Below, piece by piece: positions 1 to 9,245 of a stretch of 64,000 nucleotides of DNA. The notes under the pieces are model-generated. The model saw only the letters and a program-made list of their open reading frames with translations. It did no database searches and was not told the DNA's origin. This DNA comes from Gloeomargarita lithophora Alchichica-D10 (GTDB taxonomy: Bacteria > Cyanobacteriota > Cyanobacteriia > Gloeomargaritales > Gloeomargaritaceae). Location: NCBI RefSeq assembly GCF_001870225.1, contig NZ_CP017675.1, positions 1,251,796 to 1,315,795 of the forward strand, read 5' to 3'. The position numbers and the translations under genes are program-made. Position 1 is the first letter of the stretch. Each line of letters starts with the position of its first letter.

Positions 1-104
1 AATATTCCACCAATTTTAGATAACATCAATGTAGCCTCCGTAATTAAATGGTTTAGGTTTAATCTAAATCAATAATACATCTTCCTCGCAGAGAATTAAA
101 TCTT

Positions 105-548
105 TCAGACATTGTATCCAGTATCTACTTCTTCAAACTCCAAGGAAAGATGTTTAACAAAGTAGCCAATTATTGGTCGTAGCCATTGAATTGCCTGATT
201 TAATTTTGGCAAACTATGACTAGAACCTGAGAGTATAAGTTGTGAATAATTTTTAGAAATAAGATTAAGCTCAACCCATCCACCACCTTTGGCGGGATAA
301 GCATAGGCTAAGTTTACTTTGGCTAAGTCACTAATCAACCAGGTCGCTTCTATCAAATCTGCCTTTACGCCTACAATTAAACCCACATGGGGTGGTTGGA
401 GCCAAAATACTAAAACTTGACTTTTGCAAGAGTTACTGAAAGATTCAAGGTAGCGATTGCGGATATTGGCCAGAGTATTTTCAAAACTATGTTTGTGTAG
501 GCTAATTCCAAATCGCAGAGGTTCATAGGTAATCCATTGAGAATTCAT
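105..548 (-). CDS. Hypothetical protein, 147 aa
   Basis: I do not recognise this family. The protein is soluble, with no signal peptide or membrane segment. It starts at ATG 548 and is the first gene of the window, next to a transposase-remnant zone. It is richer in A and T than the housekeeping genes further right. The open frame has ordinary amino-acid composition (several W, P, H and two C), so a real gene is likely, but no function can be assigned. Confidence 0.55.
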   Translation of the reverse strand: MNSQWITYEPLRFGISLHKHSFENTLANIRNRYLESFSNSCKSQVLVFWLQPPHVGLIVGVKADLIEATWLISDLAKVNLAYAYPAKGGGWVELNLISKNYSQLILSGSSHSLPKLNQAIQWLRPIIGYFVKHLSLEFEEVDTGYNV

Positions 549-854
549 AGTTAAAGAACTTTTAACTCAATGATTTCCATGATAAAGCTAAAATCAAAAG
601 TGTTGAATTTAGACATAAGACTTCACATACTATGAGATTCTGGCAGGAAATCATAGCTCCAGTAGATAAGGGAACATCGGTGTCTAGGTTCGGCGTTGCA
701 AATATCGAAACTTACAACCTTTACCTAAAGGATACCTCTATTTATCCAATCTATTTATCCAAGGAATGAGAGGTAAAAGGACGTAATGAGAAATGGACTT
801 TTAAGACAAAAAGCACCAAGATTACCAAATTTTATAAATATTTAAGTGGGATTT
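549..854. other. Intergenic, no gene seen
   Basis: About 300 AT-rich bases with no convincing reading frame on either strand. The right edge runs into a transposase remnant that starts with a stop codon at 855. Confidence 0.5.
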
Positions 855-942
855 TTATACAGATTGATTTTGCTGTTCCCAGAAGGCATAACGAAGGAAA
901 TTAAAAGCCAGATTTTTCAAACCAATGGCCACTTTTACCCTA
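855..942 (-). pseudogene. C-terminal remnant of a transposase
   Basis: Translating the minus strand from 942 to the stop at 855-857 gives a tail containing NLAFNFLRYAFWEQQ, typical of the end of an IS4/IS5-type transposase. It is a different element from the IS5 copy that follows: the TA at 941-942 is the target site of that IS5 copy. It is therefore an older remnant into which IS5 inserted. Confidence 0.5.
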
Positions 943-957
943 GGTCATGTTGATCTT

Positions 958-1462
958 TTATTTAAGCCAAAAAAGGGCACCGACAAGGTAGAGAAAGCTC
1001 AAGAAGTTTCTTGCCAATTTATCAAAACGAGAAAATAGATGTCGGTACTGCTTTAATTTGTGAAAAAAGCATTCGATTAAATGCCTCTCTTTGTATAAAT
1101 GTTTATCATAATGCCGCTGTGTTTTTCTATTCTTTTTAGATGGAATGACTGCGTGGTCTTCCCCTATTTTCTCAATCAACTTATTGGCATCATATCCTTT
1201 ATCCCCGATGACTTTTGTATTTTCCTCTTGCCAGTTCTCTATCAATTCTTCCCCTTGAGTAATATCATTTCTTTCTCTTCCCGTGACTCTCAATTCTAGC
1301 GGATTTCCCAATCCATCTACACTCCCATGAATCTTAGTGCTATATCCCCCTCGGCTTCTCCCCAAGGCTTCCCTTTTTTCCGGCAGCACACGGGTGCGCT
1401 CGAACCGTAGTTGAATCAATAATTAGATGCTCTAAATCAGGCTCTTCAATGAAATACTTGAA
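958..1462 (-). pseudogene. IS5 transposase, distal part (end of orfA plus orfB)
   Basis: Minus-strand reading from 1462 gives FKYFIEEPDLEH followed by IIDSTTVRAHPCAAG, the first catalytic aspartate block of IS5 DDE transposases. After the A-run near 1375 the frame shifts into orfB (958-1419), with SRGGYSTKIHGSVDGLG, IGDKGYDAN (second D) and the ECFFHKLKQYRHLFSRFDK block holding the catalytic E. The N-terminal part lies beyond the inserted cassette, starting at 2381. Confidence 0.8.
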
Positions 1463-1546
1463 CGCCTCAAATCAGCGGTGGCAGACAACCTCAAACTCAG
1501 CACCAGTGGCTTTCAATCGTCCGCTGCATTTGAGTTGTTATGCGGC
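1463..1546 (-). other. attC-like recombination site of the cassette
   Basis: Minus strand from 1546: GCCGCATAAC (R''-like), then CTCAAATGCAGCGG, a central region of about 40 bases, CCGCTGATTTGAG, and GGCG at the cassette edge. The two arms (1466-1478 and 1521-1534) pair perfectly over 13 positions apart from one unpaired base at 1527, the extrahelical base seen in folded attC sites. The missing half of the R' box, TTATGCGGC, is at the other cassette end (2372-2380) and matches GCCGCATAA. The site begins 11 bases after the inferred ancestral vapC stop (1558-1560). Confidence 0.8.
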
Positions 1547-1581
1547 GACTGTACTTACTATACTTCTACTTGTAAATTTTC

Positions 1582-1687
1582 TATAGCTAAACATGTAAAG
1601 GTTGACATAATAACATGGGTCGCAGGGCACCGCCCCGCATTGGTTTTCCGAAATCTTGAGACGACAACCTTACTCTACTTAGCTATA
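1582..1687. repeat. MITE family 2 copy inside vapC
   Basis: A 106-bp unit bounded by TATAGCTAA and TTAGCTATA, nearly identical to 61832-61937 and, inverted, to 15258-15363. The core contains GGTCGCAGGGCACCGCCCC, able to form a hairpin. Removing the unit while keeping one TA restores eight codons at the end of vapC, so it inserted at TA with a 2-bp duplication. Confidence 0.85.
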
Positions 1688-2054
1688 CCTCTTGAAAGTG
1701 AGCATCGCGTGTGACCAAAATCAAAGCGTGTTGTAGTGCAAGGGCTGCGATCCAGACATCATTCTCAGGCAATGGACGACCTTTGAGCCTCAATTTGTTC
1801 TTGACTTCGCCATACTGCCTAGCCGTTTCAGCGTCACAAACTAATATTGTGCTATTGGCAACCAACTCATCAACTTTTGCTAAATTTGCGCTAATTCGCC
1901 CTGATTTCTTGGCTCCATAACACAACTCACCAATGACAATACTTGGAATGAAAACTTCGTTGGCTTGAGCGAGATGGTCTTTGACGATCGCCTCACCTGC
2001 AAACAGCGCAATAACGATATTGGTATCGAGCAAGAATCTACCACTCATCGACAT
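1683..2054 (-). CDS. vapC: PIN-domain toxin VapC, C-terminus replaced by MITE
   Basis: A PIN-domain ribonuclease, toxin of a type II pair. Visible acidic PIN residues are D in LLDTNIVIALF near the N-terminus, E in IGELCYGA, and D in PENDVWIAALA and VTRDAHF. It overlaps the antitoxin gene by 17 bases. The stop TAG (1683-1685) belongs to the end of a MITE. Without the MITE the protein would continue HFQEV-ENLQVEV and stop at 1558-1560, a normal PIN ending. The present protein lacks about seven residues after the last conserved acidic block and may still be active. Confidence 0.85.
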   Translation of the reverse strand: MSMSGRFLLDTNIVIALFAGEAIVKDHLAQANEVFIPSIVIGELCYGAKKSGRISANLAKVDELVANSTILVCDAETARQYGEVKNKLRLKGRPLPENDVWIAALALQHALILVTRDAHFQEV

Positions 2055-2265
2055 CTACCCGTTCACAATCTTGCTCAATCACTTCACGCATTAAATGGAG
2101 ATCGTCAAGGGGGATTGAACCCGCAAAACGCAACAATCGCTGCCCTGGCGTACCTCGCACTTCCACTTTTGCCAACGCCCGAACAAATTCAAGTACCTGC
2201 CATTGCAAATGCTGCGGCATCACCTTCAATTGTTCAACTACTTCGTCAATGATAGGGATGTTCAT
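2038..2265 (-). CDS. vapB: Antitoxin partner of VapC (75 aa)
   Basis: A small acidic protein (MNIPIIDEVVEQLK...) resembling DUF2281-type antitoxins: short helices with VVEQL and LQWQVLEFVRAL. It is placed directly upstream of and overlapping vapC. The ribosome site AAAAGGAGGACAG just before ATG 2265 is strong, in keeping with the antitoxin being made in excess. Both genes lie within the integron-like cassette. It presumably binds VapC and represses the pair. Confidence 0.7.
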   Translation of the reverse strand: MNIPIIDEVVEQLKVMPQHLQWQVLEFVRALAKVEVRGTPGQRLLRFAGSIPLDDLHLMREVIEQDCERVDVDEW

Positions 2266-2380
2266 ACTGTCCTCCTTTTCACCATCCTACACCGCTTATC
2301 TAGGGAGCAGTAAGGGATTAGTTTTCAGTACCGACGAGGTATTGGGAGGAATGTCTTCACCAGGAACCCAAGCCGCATAA

Positions 2381-2610
2381 CATCCGTTCCCACACCCCAA
2401 AACGACTCCACCGATGAAATCTTTGATAAATTGTTGACCATTTGCCATATGCTTCTGGGAGATAACGCCAAGGAGCACCAAAGCCATCCAGAGAACTGCT
2501 TCAATAAACTGTTTACATCCTGCTTCTTTACCAATATTGACTCTGTCTTCCGTCTGTAAAAAACTAAGTATCTTCTGCCATCTGTATTCATCTAAAAAAA
2601 CAAAACTCAT
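2381..2610 (-). pseudogene. IS5 transposase, proximal part (orfA N-terminus)
   Basis: From ATG 2610 the frame reads MSFVFLDEYRWQKIL and so on. A 4-base deletion then shifts it out of frame. In the shifted frame the conserved GAPWRYLPEAYGKW block and FHRWSRFGVWERM can be read up to the exact junction at 2381. Rejoined to 1462 it reads VWERM-FKYFIEEPDLEH, the continuous IS5 sequence. This is strong evidence that 1463-2380 is an insertion. Confidence 0.8.
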
Positions 2611-2663
2611 CTTCTTCTCTCCATAAATAATCCTCTCTATTTTACATAAGATCAACACGACCT

Positions 2664-2789
2664 AGGACACCTCTAAAAATCAGGTCGCAGGGATACCGCC
2701 CCCGTTATTGGTTCTCCTGAACATTGGTTCGCTAATCAGATGGGATAGCGATGAGATTCTCGGTTGATTCCCATAAATAAAGGCACCTT
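2664..2789. repeat. Diverged MITE family 3 copy
   Basis: Starts AGGACACCTCTAAAAAT, followed by a core like GGTCGCAGGGATACCGCCCC and TTGGTTCTC, ending near CATAAATAAAGGCACCTT. It directly abuts the left end of the IS5 element. Internal bases have diverged from the better copies at 26529-26647 and 31763-31903. Confidence 0.55.
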
Positions 2790-2929
2790 AAAATAATGGG
2801 ACTTTATAATTTTTATGGTCATTTCAAATGAAAATGAGACACTTTTTAGGCACTCTTAACTCCCCTGTACCCTTCTGGGAGAGGAGTTGAGCGTGAAAGC
2901 GAATGTCTCAAAATTAAATGAAACAGCTA

Positions 2930-3279
2930 TTGGGACTTTATAAGTTTTAAGCCCTAAAACAGGCTCAAGCTCAAGCAAGACAGGCAAAACACATCGGCAA
3001 GGTAATAATGGCTGGAACCCAGTCGCATCAAGAAAATATGCTGATCGAGGTAAAACAATTGCTGTGTCTAGGTCTGAGGCCGTTTAGGAGCCAGTTTCTC
3101 TCAAAGTCCCACTATAAGCCCTAAAACAGGCTCAAGCTCAAGCAAGACAGGCAAAACACATCGGCAAGGTAAAAATGGCTGGAACCCAGTCGCATCAAGA
3201 AAATATGCTGATCGAGGTAAAACAATTGCTGTGTCTAGGTCTGAGGCCGTTTAGGAGCCAGTTTCTCTCAAAGTCCCAA
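2930..3279. repeat. 350-bp inverted-repeat element with a tandem 167-bp duplication
   Basis: Bounded by TTGGGACTTT (2930-2939) and AAAGTCCCAA (3270-3279), flanked by TA on both sides. Inside are two near-identical units with a 167-base offset (starting 2949 and 3116; one visible difference is AATAATGG against AAAAATGG). A related end fragment, TGGGACTTTATAA, lies near 2800. Each unit has an open frame on the plus strand (ALKQAQAQARQAKHIGK...), which I do not recognise. The right end supplies the last codons and stop of ruvB. Confidence 0.7.
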
Positions 3280-4326
3280 TAAGGGTAATTGTTGCTCCGG
3301 CGGTTGCCGCCCCAAATGTACCCAGGCGGGAGCCAAGGCCACCCGTCCCCGGGGCGTGCGTTGCAGATAGCCCATTTGCATTAAATAGGGTTCATACACA
3401 TCCTCAATTGTTTGCGGGTCTTCCCCGGTCATGGCCGCCAGGGTATCCAAACCCGCCGGACCGCCCTGAAATTGCTCAATTAAAATACTCAACAACGTCC
3501 GATCCACCCCGTCCAACCCCTGGGGATCAACGGCTAACAGTTCCAAAGCGATACCAGCCAATTCCGGGGTAACTATGGGGGCGTTTTGCACCTGGGCATA
3601 ATCCCGCACTCTTTTTAACAAACGATTGGCAATTCTGGGTGTCCCCCGTGACCGCTGGGCAATGGTTTCTGCCCCCGCCGGGGTAATGGGAATGGTTAGC
3701 AACTGCGCCGTGCGGGTGATAATGTGCGCCAATTCCGGCACGGTGTAAAATCTTAGCCGCTGCACCAAGCCAAACCGGTCCCGCAAGGGCGAACTCAAGG
3801 CTCCCACCCGGGTCGTTGCCCCCACCAGGGTAAATTTGGGCAAAGTCAAAGAGCGGGTGCGGGCACTGGCTCCCTTGCCCACGGTCACATCCACCCGAAA
3901 GTCCTCCATGGCCGAGTAAAGGGTTTCCTCGGTCACCCGGGGCAGACGGTGAATTTCATCCACAAACAAAATATCCCCCGCCGCCAAATTCACCAACAGG
4001 CCGACAATATCCCGGGGGCGTTCCAACGAAGGCCCGCTGGTGATGTGGCAGTGCTGACCCATCTCCTGAGCTAAAATTAACGACAGGGTGGTTTTTCCCA
4101 AACCCGGCGGACCGTACAATAGCAGATGATCCAGGGGTTCCCCCCGCACCTTGGCCGCCCCCACCGCAATCGCCAGAATTTGTTTCAGTTCCGTTTGTCC
4201 CAGGTATTCCGCCAGGGATTGGGGACGCAAGGAATCCTCAGGTAGTACCTGGATTTCCTGCACCGTCACCTGGGGTTTTAAGAGCGGATTGCGCCCCCCC
4301 TCGTCCTGGGAGGAGACAATCGCCAT
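3268..4326 (-). CDS. ruvB: Holliday junction branch-migration helicase RuvB
   Basis: The AAA+ motor that, with RuvA, drives branch migration of recombination intermediates. Walker A GPPGLGKT is at residues 72-79 and Walker B FVDEIH at 121-126. The arginine-finger region ([19 protein letters not shown]) and the C-terminal winged helix ([24 protein letters not shown]) are present; 352 aa is a normal length. It starts two bases after the rpsJ stop, so it is probably co-transcribed with the str operon, which is unusual. The final codons LGL and the TGA stop lie in the inverted-repeat element at 2930-3279, so the native tail may have been replaced. Confidence 0.95.
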   Translation of the reverse strand: MAIVSSQDEGGRNPLLKPQVTVQEIQVLPEDSLRPQSLAEYLGQTELKQILAIAVGAAKVRGEPLDHLLLYGPPGLGKTTLSLILAQEMGQHCHITSGPSLERPRDIVGLLVNLAAGDILFVDEIHRLPRVTEETLYSAMEDFRVDVTVGKGASARTRSLTLPKFTLVGATTRVGALSSPLRDRFGLVQRLRFYTVPELAHIITRTAQLLTIPITPAGAETIAQRSRGTPRIANRLLKRVRDYAQVQNAPIVTPELAGIALELLAVDPQGLDGVDRTLLSILIEQFQGGPAGLDTLAAMTGEDPQTIEDVYEPYLMQMGYLQRTPRGRVALAPAWVHLGRQPPEQQLPLLGL

Positions 4327-4328
4327 GG

Positions 4329-4652
4329 TTAGGAGGGCAACTTCACTTCAATATCCACCCCGGCGGGCAAGTCCAGCTTCATCAGGGCATCAATGGTTTT
4401 GGGCTGGGGTTGGTAAATATCAATAATCCGCCGGTGGGTGCGGCTCTCAAAATGCTCCCGGGAGTCCTTGTCCACGTGGGGAGAGCGCAAAAGGCAATAA
4501 ATGCGCCGCTGGGTGGGCAGGGGAATTGGCCCCACCGCATGGGCTTGGGTACGGTTCACCGTGTCCATAATCCGTTCACAGGAGGCATCTAGCAGGCGAT
4601 GATCATAGGCCTGGAGCCGGATGCGGATTTTTTGTTTGGTCAAAGAAGCCAT
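4329..4652 (-). CDS. rpsJ: 30S ribosomal protein S10
   Basis: Small-subunit head protein, also the NusE transcription factor. I chose ATG 4652 ([19 protein letters not shown]); an in-frame ATG at 4667 would add five residues. The conserved [22 protein letters not shown] block and C-terminal [16 protein letters not shown] are intact, 107 aa. It follows tuf in the usual cyanobacterial order. ruvB begins two bases after its stop. Confidence 0.95.
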   Translation of the reverse strand: MASLTKQKIRIRLQAYDHRLLDASCERIMDTVNRTQAHAVGPIPLPTQRRIYCLLRSPHVDKDSREHFESRTHRRIIDIYQPQPKTIDALMKLDLPAGVDIEVKLPS

Positions 4653-4707
4653 AAAAATTACTCCCAAAAAAGGAGGGAACCGCCCAACAGCGGCTCCCCA
4701 AAATCAA

Positions 4708-5937
4708 TTAAACGAGGATTTTGCTCACCACACCGGCACCGATGGTACGGCCACCTTCGCGGATGGCAAAGCGCATCCCCTGCTCAATGGCAATCGGGTG
4801 GATCAGTTCCACCGTCATTTTAATCCGGTCACCCGGCATGACCATTTCCACATTTTTCCCATCGTCCGTGGTGTAGGCTTTGATGGTGCCGGTCACATCG
4901 GTGGTACGCACGTAGAACTGGGGTTTGTAGCCGGAGAAAAAGGGCGTGTGCCGTCCCCCTTCCTCTTTTTTCAACACATACACCTCGGATTCAAACTCCG
5001 TGTGGGGCTTGATACTGCCGGGTTTGGCCATCACCATCCCCCGCTCAATATCGGTTTTTTGAATCCCCCGCAACAGCATGCCGATGTTGTCCCCGGCGAT
5101 CCCCTCTTCCAAGGTTTTTTGGAACATTTCCAACCCGGTTACCGTGACCGTACGGGTTTCCCGCAGGCCGACAATCTCCACGGTTTCCCCCACTTTCACC
5201 TTGCCCCGCTCGATCCGCCCCGTGGCAACCGTGCCCCGACCGGTGATGGAAAACACGTCTTCCACCGCCATCAGGAAGGGCTTATCAATTTCCCGCTCCG
5301 GGGTTTCGATGTAGCTGTCAACCGCATCCATCAAATCATAGATTTTGTCCACCCATTCGTTCTCCCCCCTTTTGATTTTGGGGTTTTTTTGCATCGCTTC
5401 TAGGGCTTGCAAACCCGACCCCCGGATGATGGGAATGTCATCCCCCGGAAAGTCGTAGTTGCTCAACAATTCCTGCAATTCCAGTTCCACGAGTTCGAGC
5501 AATTCCTCGTCCTCGGCCATGTCCACTTTATTCAAGAACACCACGATATTGGGCACCCCCACCTGCTTGGCCAGCAGGATATGCTCCCGGGTCTGGGGCA
5601 TCGGGCCGTCCGTAGCCGCCACCACCAGAATCCCCCCGTCCATCTGAGCCGCCCCGGTGATCATGTTTTTCACATAGTCGGCGTGGCCGGGGCAATCCAC
5701 GTGGGCGTAGTGGCGATTGTCCGTCTCGTACTCCACGTGGGCGGTGTTGATGGTGATCCCCCGGGCTTTTTCCTCGGGAGCCGCATCAATGTCATCGTAT
5801 TTACGAGCCTTGGCATTCCCCATGGCCGCCAGGGTCATAGTGATCGCCGCCGTTAGGGTGGTCTTGCCGTGATCCACGTGGCCGATGGTGCCGATATTCA
5901 CGTGGGGCTTATTCCGTTCAAATTTTGCGCGTGCCAT
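4708..5937 (-). CDS. tuf: Elongation factor Tu
   Basis: GTPase that carries aminoacyl-tRNA to the ribosome. G1 GHVDHGKT is at residues 19-26, G3 DCPGHADYV, and G4 NKVD near residue 137. All three domains are present, and 409 aa is standard for cyanobacteria. It lies 21 bases after fusA in the leftward str operon. No internal irregularity is seen. Confidence 0.98.
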   Translation of the reverse strand: MARAKFERNKPHVNIGTIGHVDHGKTTLTAAITMTLAAMGNAKARKYDDIDAAPEEKARGITINTAHVEYETDNRHYAHVDCPGHADYVKNMITGAAQMDGGILVVAATDGPMPQTREHILLAKQVGVPNIVVFLNKVDMAEDEELLELVELELQELLSNYDFPGDDIPIIRGSGLQALEAMQKNPKIKRGENEWVDKIYDLMDAVDSYIETPEREIDKPFLMAVEDVFSITGRGTVATGRIERGKVKVGETVEIVGLRETRTVTVTGLEMFQKTLEEGIAGDNIGMLLRGIQKTDIERGMVMAKPGSIKPHTEFESEVYVLKKEEGGRHTPFFSGYKPQFYVRTTDVTGTIKAYTTDDGKNVEMVMPGDRIKMTVELIHPIAIEQGMRFAIREGGRTIGAGVVSKILV

Positions 5938-5958
5938 GGATGTCGTGTCCCTCTTTGG

Positions 5959-8076
5959 TTAAGCGTTCCCTTTGGCTTTGATGATGGTTTCGGCCACGTT
6001 GCGCGGCACTTCATCATAACAGCTGAACTCCATCGTAAAAACACCCCGTCCCTGTGTCATAGACCGGATGTCCGTTGCGTAGCCAAACATTTCCGCTAGG
6101 GGGACTTTGGCCGTAACCTTCGCCAACCCAGCTTCTGAGGCCATACCCTCAATCTGACCACGGCGGGAGTTCAGATTACCCATAATATCACCTAAGTAAC
6201 TTTCTGGCACCTCTACTTCCACTTTCATCATGGGTTCGAGCAGTACCGGGCCGCATTTCATCACCCCTTCCTTGACGGCGATGGAACCGGCAAACTTAAA
6301 TGCCATTTCGGAGGAGTCCACATCGTGGTAGGAACCATCCACCAGGGTCACCCGCAGGTCAATCATGGGATAACCGGCCAGAATCCCGCCCTCGCAGGCT
6401 TCCCGAATCCCTTGCTCCACGGGGGAAATGTACTCCTTGGGAATCACCCCACCGACAATTTTGGAGACAAATTCAAACCCGGTGCCGGGTTCCCCTGGCT
6501 CGACCTGAATCACCACATGGCCGTACTGGCCTTTACCCCCACTCTGGCGGATGTATTTGCCTTCCTGGGTGGTCTTACGGCGGATCGTTTCCCGGTAGGC
6601 CACCTGGGGATTGCCCACGTTGGCTTCCACGTTAAATTCCCGCAACATCCGATCCACCAGGATTTCCAGGTGCAGTTCCCCCATGCCGGAAATGATGGTT
6701 TGGTTGGTTTCCGCATCCACCGCTACCCGGAAGGTGGGGTCTTCCTTGGAAAGGGATTGCAGGGCTTTGGAGAGCTTGTCAATGTCGGCTTTGGTCTTGG
6801 GTTCAATGGCTACGGAAATGACTGGTTCCGGGATAAACAAGGTTTCCAAAATCACCGGGTGGTTGTCATCGCACAGGGTATCCCCGGTGATGGTATCTTT
6901 TAACCCCAATACTGCCCCCAAATCCCCGGCTTGTAAGGCTTCTACCTCTTGCCGGTCATCGGCTTTCAGCACCACCAAGCGGGACAAACGTTCTTTTTTG
7001 CCCTTGGTGGAATTGAGCACGTAGGTACCCCGCTGCATCACCCCGGAATAAACCCGCACAAAGGTCAAATCCCCAAATTTATCGGACATGATCTTGAAAG
7101 CGAGAGCCGACAGGGGTTGTTTGTCATCCGCATGGCGCTCCACCTCTTCCCCATTGGGCAGGGTGCCTTTGATGGCGGGAATATCAATGGGAGAGGGTAA
7201 ATAATCCAACACCGCATCCAACAACAACTGTACGCCCTTATTCTTAAAAGCGGAACCGCACAACATCGGCACCATTTTGCCCGTAATGGTAGCTTTGCGG
7301 ATGGCGGCGGCAATTTCCTCCTCCGTGAGTTCTTCCCCTTCCAGGTACTTTCCGGTCAACACATCATCGGTTTCGGCGGCGGCTTCGACTAATTTGGCGC
7401 GAAATTCCTGGGCTTGCTCCATCAATTCGCTGGGAATCTCCACCTGGCGAATGTCTTTGCCAATATCATCAAAGTACTGAAACGCACACATCCGCACCAG
7501 GTCAATTACGCCCTGGAATTGGTCTTCGGCACCGATGGGCAATTGGATCGGCACCGCATTCGCCCGCAGGCGATCCCGCACCTGGTCGTAAACTTTGTAA
7601 AAATTTGCCCCGGAGCGATCCATCTTGTTCACAAAAATAATCCGGGGCACCTTGTAGCGATCCGCCTGCCGCCACACGGTTTCGGTCTGGGGTTGCACAC
7701 CCCCCACTGAGCATAAAACCGTGATCACCCCGTCCAGCACCCGCATGGAGCGCTCCACCTCAATGGTGAAATCCACGTGACCGGGGGTATCAATGATATT
7801 CACGGCGTATTCCTCGGCTCCCGGCAAGGGTTGGGATGGATCATCCGGGTTGCGTTTTGTCCAGCGGGTGCTGATGGCCGCCGCCGTAATCGTAATTCCC
7901 CGTTCCCGCTCCTGCGCCATCCAATCGGTAATGGCGGTGCCCTCATGCACTTCCCCCATTTTATGCACCAACCCGGAATAGAACAAAATCCGCTCCGTGG
8001 TGGTGGTTTTACCGGCATCAATGTGGGCGGCAATGCCCATATTTCGCACGCGTTCAATCGGGGTGATTCGAGCCAC
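5959..8076 (-). CDS. fusA: Elongation factor G
   Basis: Translocase GTPase. G1 AHIDAGKTT is at residues 17-25, G3 DTPGHVDFT and G4 [10 protein letters not shown] follow, and domains II to V follow through the conserved [10 protein letters not shown] block. 705 aa is a normal length. It lies between rpsG and tuf. The C-terminus (TIIKAKGNA) is slightly extended but otherwise ordinary. Confidence 0.98.
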   Translation of the reverse strand: MARITPIERVRNMGIAAHIDAGKTTTTERILFYSGLVHKMGEVHEGTAITDWMAQERERGITITAAAISTRWTKRNPDDPSQPLPGAEEYAVNIIDTPGHVDFTIEVERSMRVLDGVITVLCSVGGVQPQTETVWRQADRYKVPRIIFVNKMDRSGANFYKVYDQVRDRLRANAVPIQLPIGAEDQFQGVIDLVRMCAFQYFDDIGKDIRQVEIPSELMEQAQEFRAKLVEAAAETDDVLTGKYLEGEELTEEEIAAAIRKATITGKMVPMLCGSAFKNKGVQLLLDAVLDYLPSPIDIPAIKGTLPNGEEVERHADDKQPLSALAFKIMSDKFGDLTFVRVYSGVMQRGTYVLNSTKGKKERLSRLVVLKADDRQEVEALQAGDLGAVLGLKDTITGDTLCDDNHPVILETLFIPEPVISVAIEPKTKADIDKLSKALQSLSKEDPTFRVAVDAETNQTIISGMGELHLEILVDRMLREFNVEANVGNPQVAYRETIRRKTTQEGKYIRQSGGKGQYGHVVIQVEPGEPGTGFEFVSKIVGGVIPKEYISPVEQGIREACEGGILAGYPMIDLRVTLVDGSYHDVDSSEMAFKFAGSIAVKEGVMKCGPVLLEPMMKVEVEVPESYLGDIMGNLNSRRGQIEGMASEAGLAKVTAKVPLAEMFGYATDIRSMTQGRGVFTMEFSCYDEVPRNVAETIIKAKGNA

Positions 8077-8159
8077 GGGTTCCTCCTGGGTGACCTGTGA
8101 ATGAAAAAATAGCGAGTCCGTTACGAATTTTATCCTTTTTTGGGAATGGCCGTTGTGCC

Positions 8160-8630
8160 CTAGTAACGGTAGTGGGCAAAGGCTTTGTTGGACTCAGCCA
8201 TCCGGTGGGTTTCTTCCCGTTTTTTGATGGAGGCACCGGTTTCGTTGGCCGCATCCATAAGTTCATTTGCCAGTTTCATGGCCATGGTTTTGCCATTTCG
8301 CTGGCGGGAATAGTTGGTCAGCCAACGCATAGCTAGGGCGGTTCCCCGGTCGCTCCGCACTTCTACGGGCACCTGGTAGGTGGCACCCCCCACCCGGCGG
8401 GCTTTGACTTCCACCAGGGGGGTGGCGTTGCGGACGGCTTTCTCCAGGGTTTCGATCGGGTCGTTGCCCGTGCGTTCCTGAATGGTGGCCAGGGCTTGAT
8501 AAACCAAGCGATAGGCCAAATTCTTCTTGCCGCATTTGAGCATGTGGGACACCAGAATATTCACCAGCCGGCTGTTGTGCTGGGGGTCGGCTCCCACGGG
8601 GCGGCGTTTGACTCGACGACGGCGTGACAT
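8160..8630 (-). CDS. rpsG: 30S ribosomal protein S7
   Basis: Primary 16S-binding head protein. It begins [17 protein letters not shown] and contains the conserved [15 protein letters not shown] and [10 protein letters not shown] blocks. 156 aa is the family length. It is the second gene of the str operon, 32 bases after rpsL, and is followed by fusA with an 83-base gap. Confidence 0.97.
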   Translation of the reverse strand: MSRRRRVKRRPVGADPQHNSRLVNILVSHMLKCGKKNLAYRLVYQALATIQERTGNDPIETLEKAVRNATPLVEVKARRVGGATYQVPVEVRSDRGTALAMRWLTNYSRQRNGKTMAMKLANELMDAANETGASIKKREETHRMAESNKAFAHYRY

Positions 8631-8662
8631 AGGCGTTTAGGAATACGTTGACGACAGGTGCA

Positions 8663-9100
8663 TTACTTTTTCTTGGCTCCACCCTTACCGGCGGGAGTGG
8701 CGGGTTGACCGGGTTTGGGACGTTTGACCCCATACTTGGAACGGCCTTGGTTGCGGGGGGAAATCTGGTTGGGATGCTTTACCCCGGCGGCATCCAAGGT
8801 GCCCCGAATGATGTGGTAGCGCACCCCCGGCAAATCCTTGACCCGGCCACCCCGGATCAGCACCACCGAGTGTTCCTGCAAGTTGTGCCCAATCCCAGGA
8901 ATGTAGGAAGTTACTTCAAACCCGGAGGTTAACCGCACCCGGGCCACTTTCCGCAGGGCAGAATTGGGCTTTTTGGGGGTGGTGGTATAAACCCGGGTGC
9001 AAACCCCCCGCCGTTGGGGACAACTCTTTAGGGCTGGGGATTTGGTCTTGCGTTTGAGGCTTTCACGCTCCGAACGCACCAACTGCTGAATGGTGGGCAT
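8663..9100 (-). CDS. rpsL: 30S ribosomal protein S12, with C-terminal insertion and tail
   Basis: Decoding-centre protein. [16 protein letters not shown] and [20 protein letters not shown] are both normal, so the streptomycin loop residues are wild type. It differs from the usual form near the end: the short GVK-x-QGRSKYG link contains an insertion reading HPNQISPRN, and the protein continues past KRPK with a Gly/Pro/Ala/Lys tail ([16 protein letters not shown]). Total length is 145 aa against roughly 124-130 usual. It is the first gene of the str operon, with a clear promoter upstream. Confidence 0.96.
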   Translation of the reverse strand: MPTIQQLVRSERESLKRKTKSPALKSCPQRRGVCTRVYTTTPKKPNSALRKVARVRLTSGFEVTSYIPGIGHNLQEHSVVLIRGGRVKDLPGVRYHIIRGTLDAAGVKHPNQISPRNQGRSKYGVKRPKPGQPATPAGKGGAKKK

Positions 9101-9131
9101 ACGGTCTTACAATTTTAAGCGGCAATTACCG

Positions 9132-9161
9132 ATTATGCCAAAGATAACAGCCGCTTGTCAA
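9132..9161 (-). promoter_or_regulatory. Promoter of the str operon
   Basis: On the minus strand TTGACA (9161-9156) and CATAAT (9137-9132) are separated by 18 bases, a near-consensus sigma-70-type promoter, 32 bases before the rpsL start. Confidence 0.65.
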
Positions 9162-9245
9162 ACAATTGGGGCATTATCCCAGGAATCCTGATGCTATATC
9201 CTGCGGTACAGTGGATGGTATTCGCTGATATTGGGCTAGATTCGG

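Larger units (their letters stand above)
1463..2380 (-). mobile_element. Integron-type gene cassette (vapBC plus attC-like site)
   Basis: On the minus strand the junctions are cggatG^TTATGCGGC on the left and gaggcG^TTCAAG on the right, the G^TT cut expected of integron integrase. The block holds a promoterless-looking antitoxin-toxin pair followed closely by an attC-like inverted repeat, the standard cassette layout. In a circular form the right end would regenerate GGCGTTATGCGGC, whose TTATGCGGC matches as an inverted repeat the GCCGCATAAC at the other edge of the site. No intI gene is in the window. A 106-bp MITE lies inside (1582-1687). Confidence rests on the junctions and the fold. Confidence 0.8.
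943..2662 (-). mobile_element. IS5-family (IS427-like) element carrying a 918-bp insertion
   Basis: The ends are inverted repeats (minus strand GGTCGTGTTGATCTTATG at 2662 inward; plus strand GGTCATGTTGATCTTTTA at 943 inward), each flanked by TA (941-942 and 2663-2664). Removing 1463-2380 leaves about 802 bp, normal for IS427-type IS5 elements with two overlapping frames. The orfA part is at 2381-2610 and the orfA end plus orfB at 958-1462. An A-run near 1375 marks the usual orfA/orfB frameshift site. Compared with the related fragment at 62129-62290, orfA has lost 4 bases just after the codons for WMA, so this copy was inactive regardless of the insertion. Further fragments of the family lie at 14905-15386 and 62069-62290. 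Confidence 0.85.

Noticed and set aside
1099-1299. Plus-strand frame opposite the IS5 transposase
   Set aside because: Phe/Ile-rich shadow of orfB.
4621-8100. Long plus-strand frames opposite tuf and fusA
   Set aside because: Shadows of the minus-strand genes, with His/Pro/Gly-rich composition and no family match.
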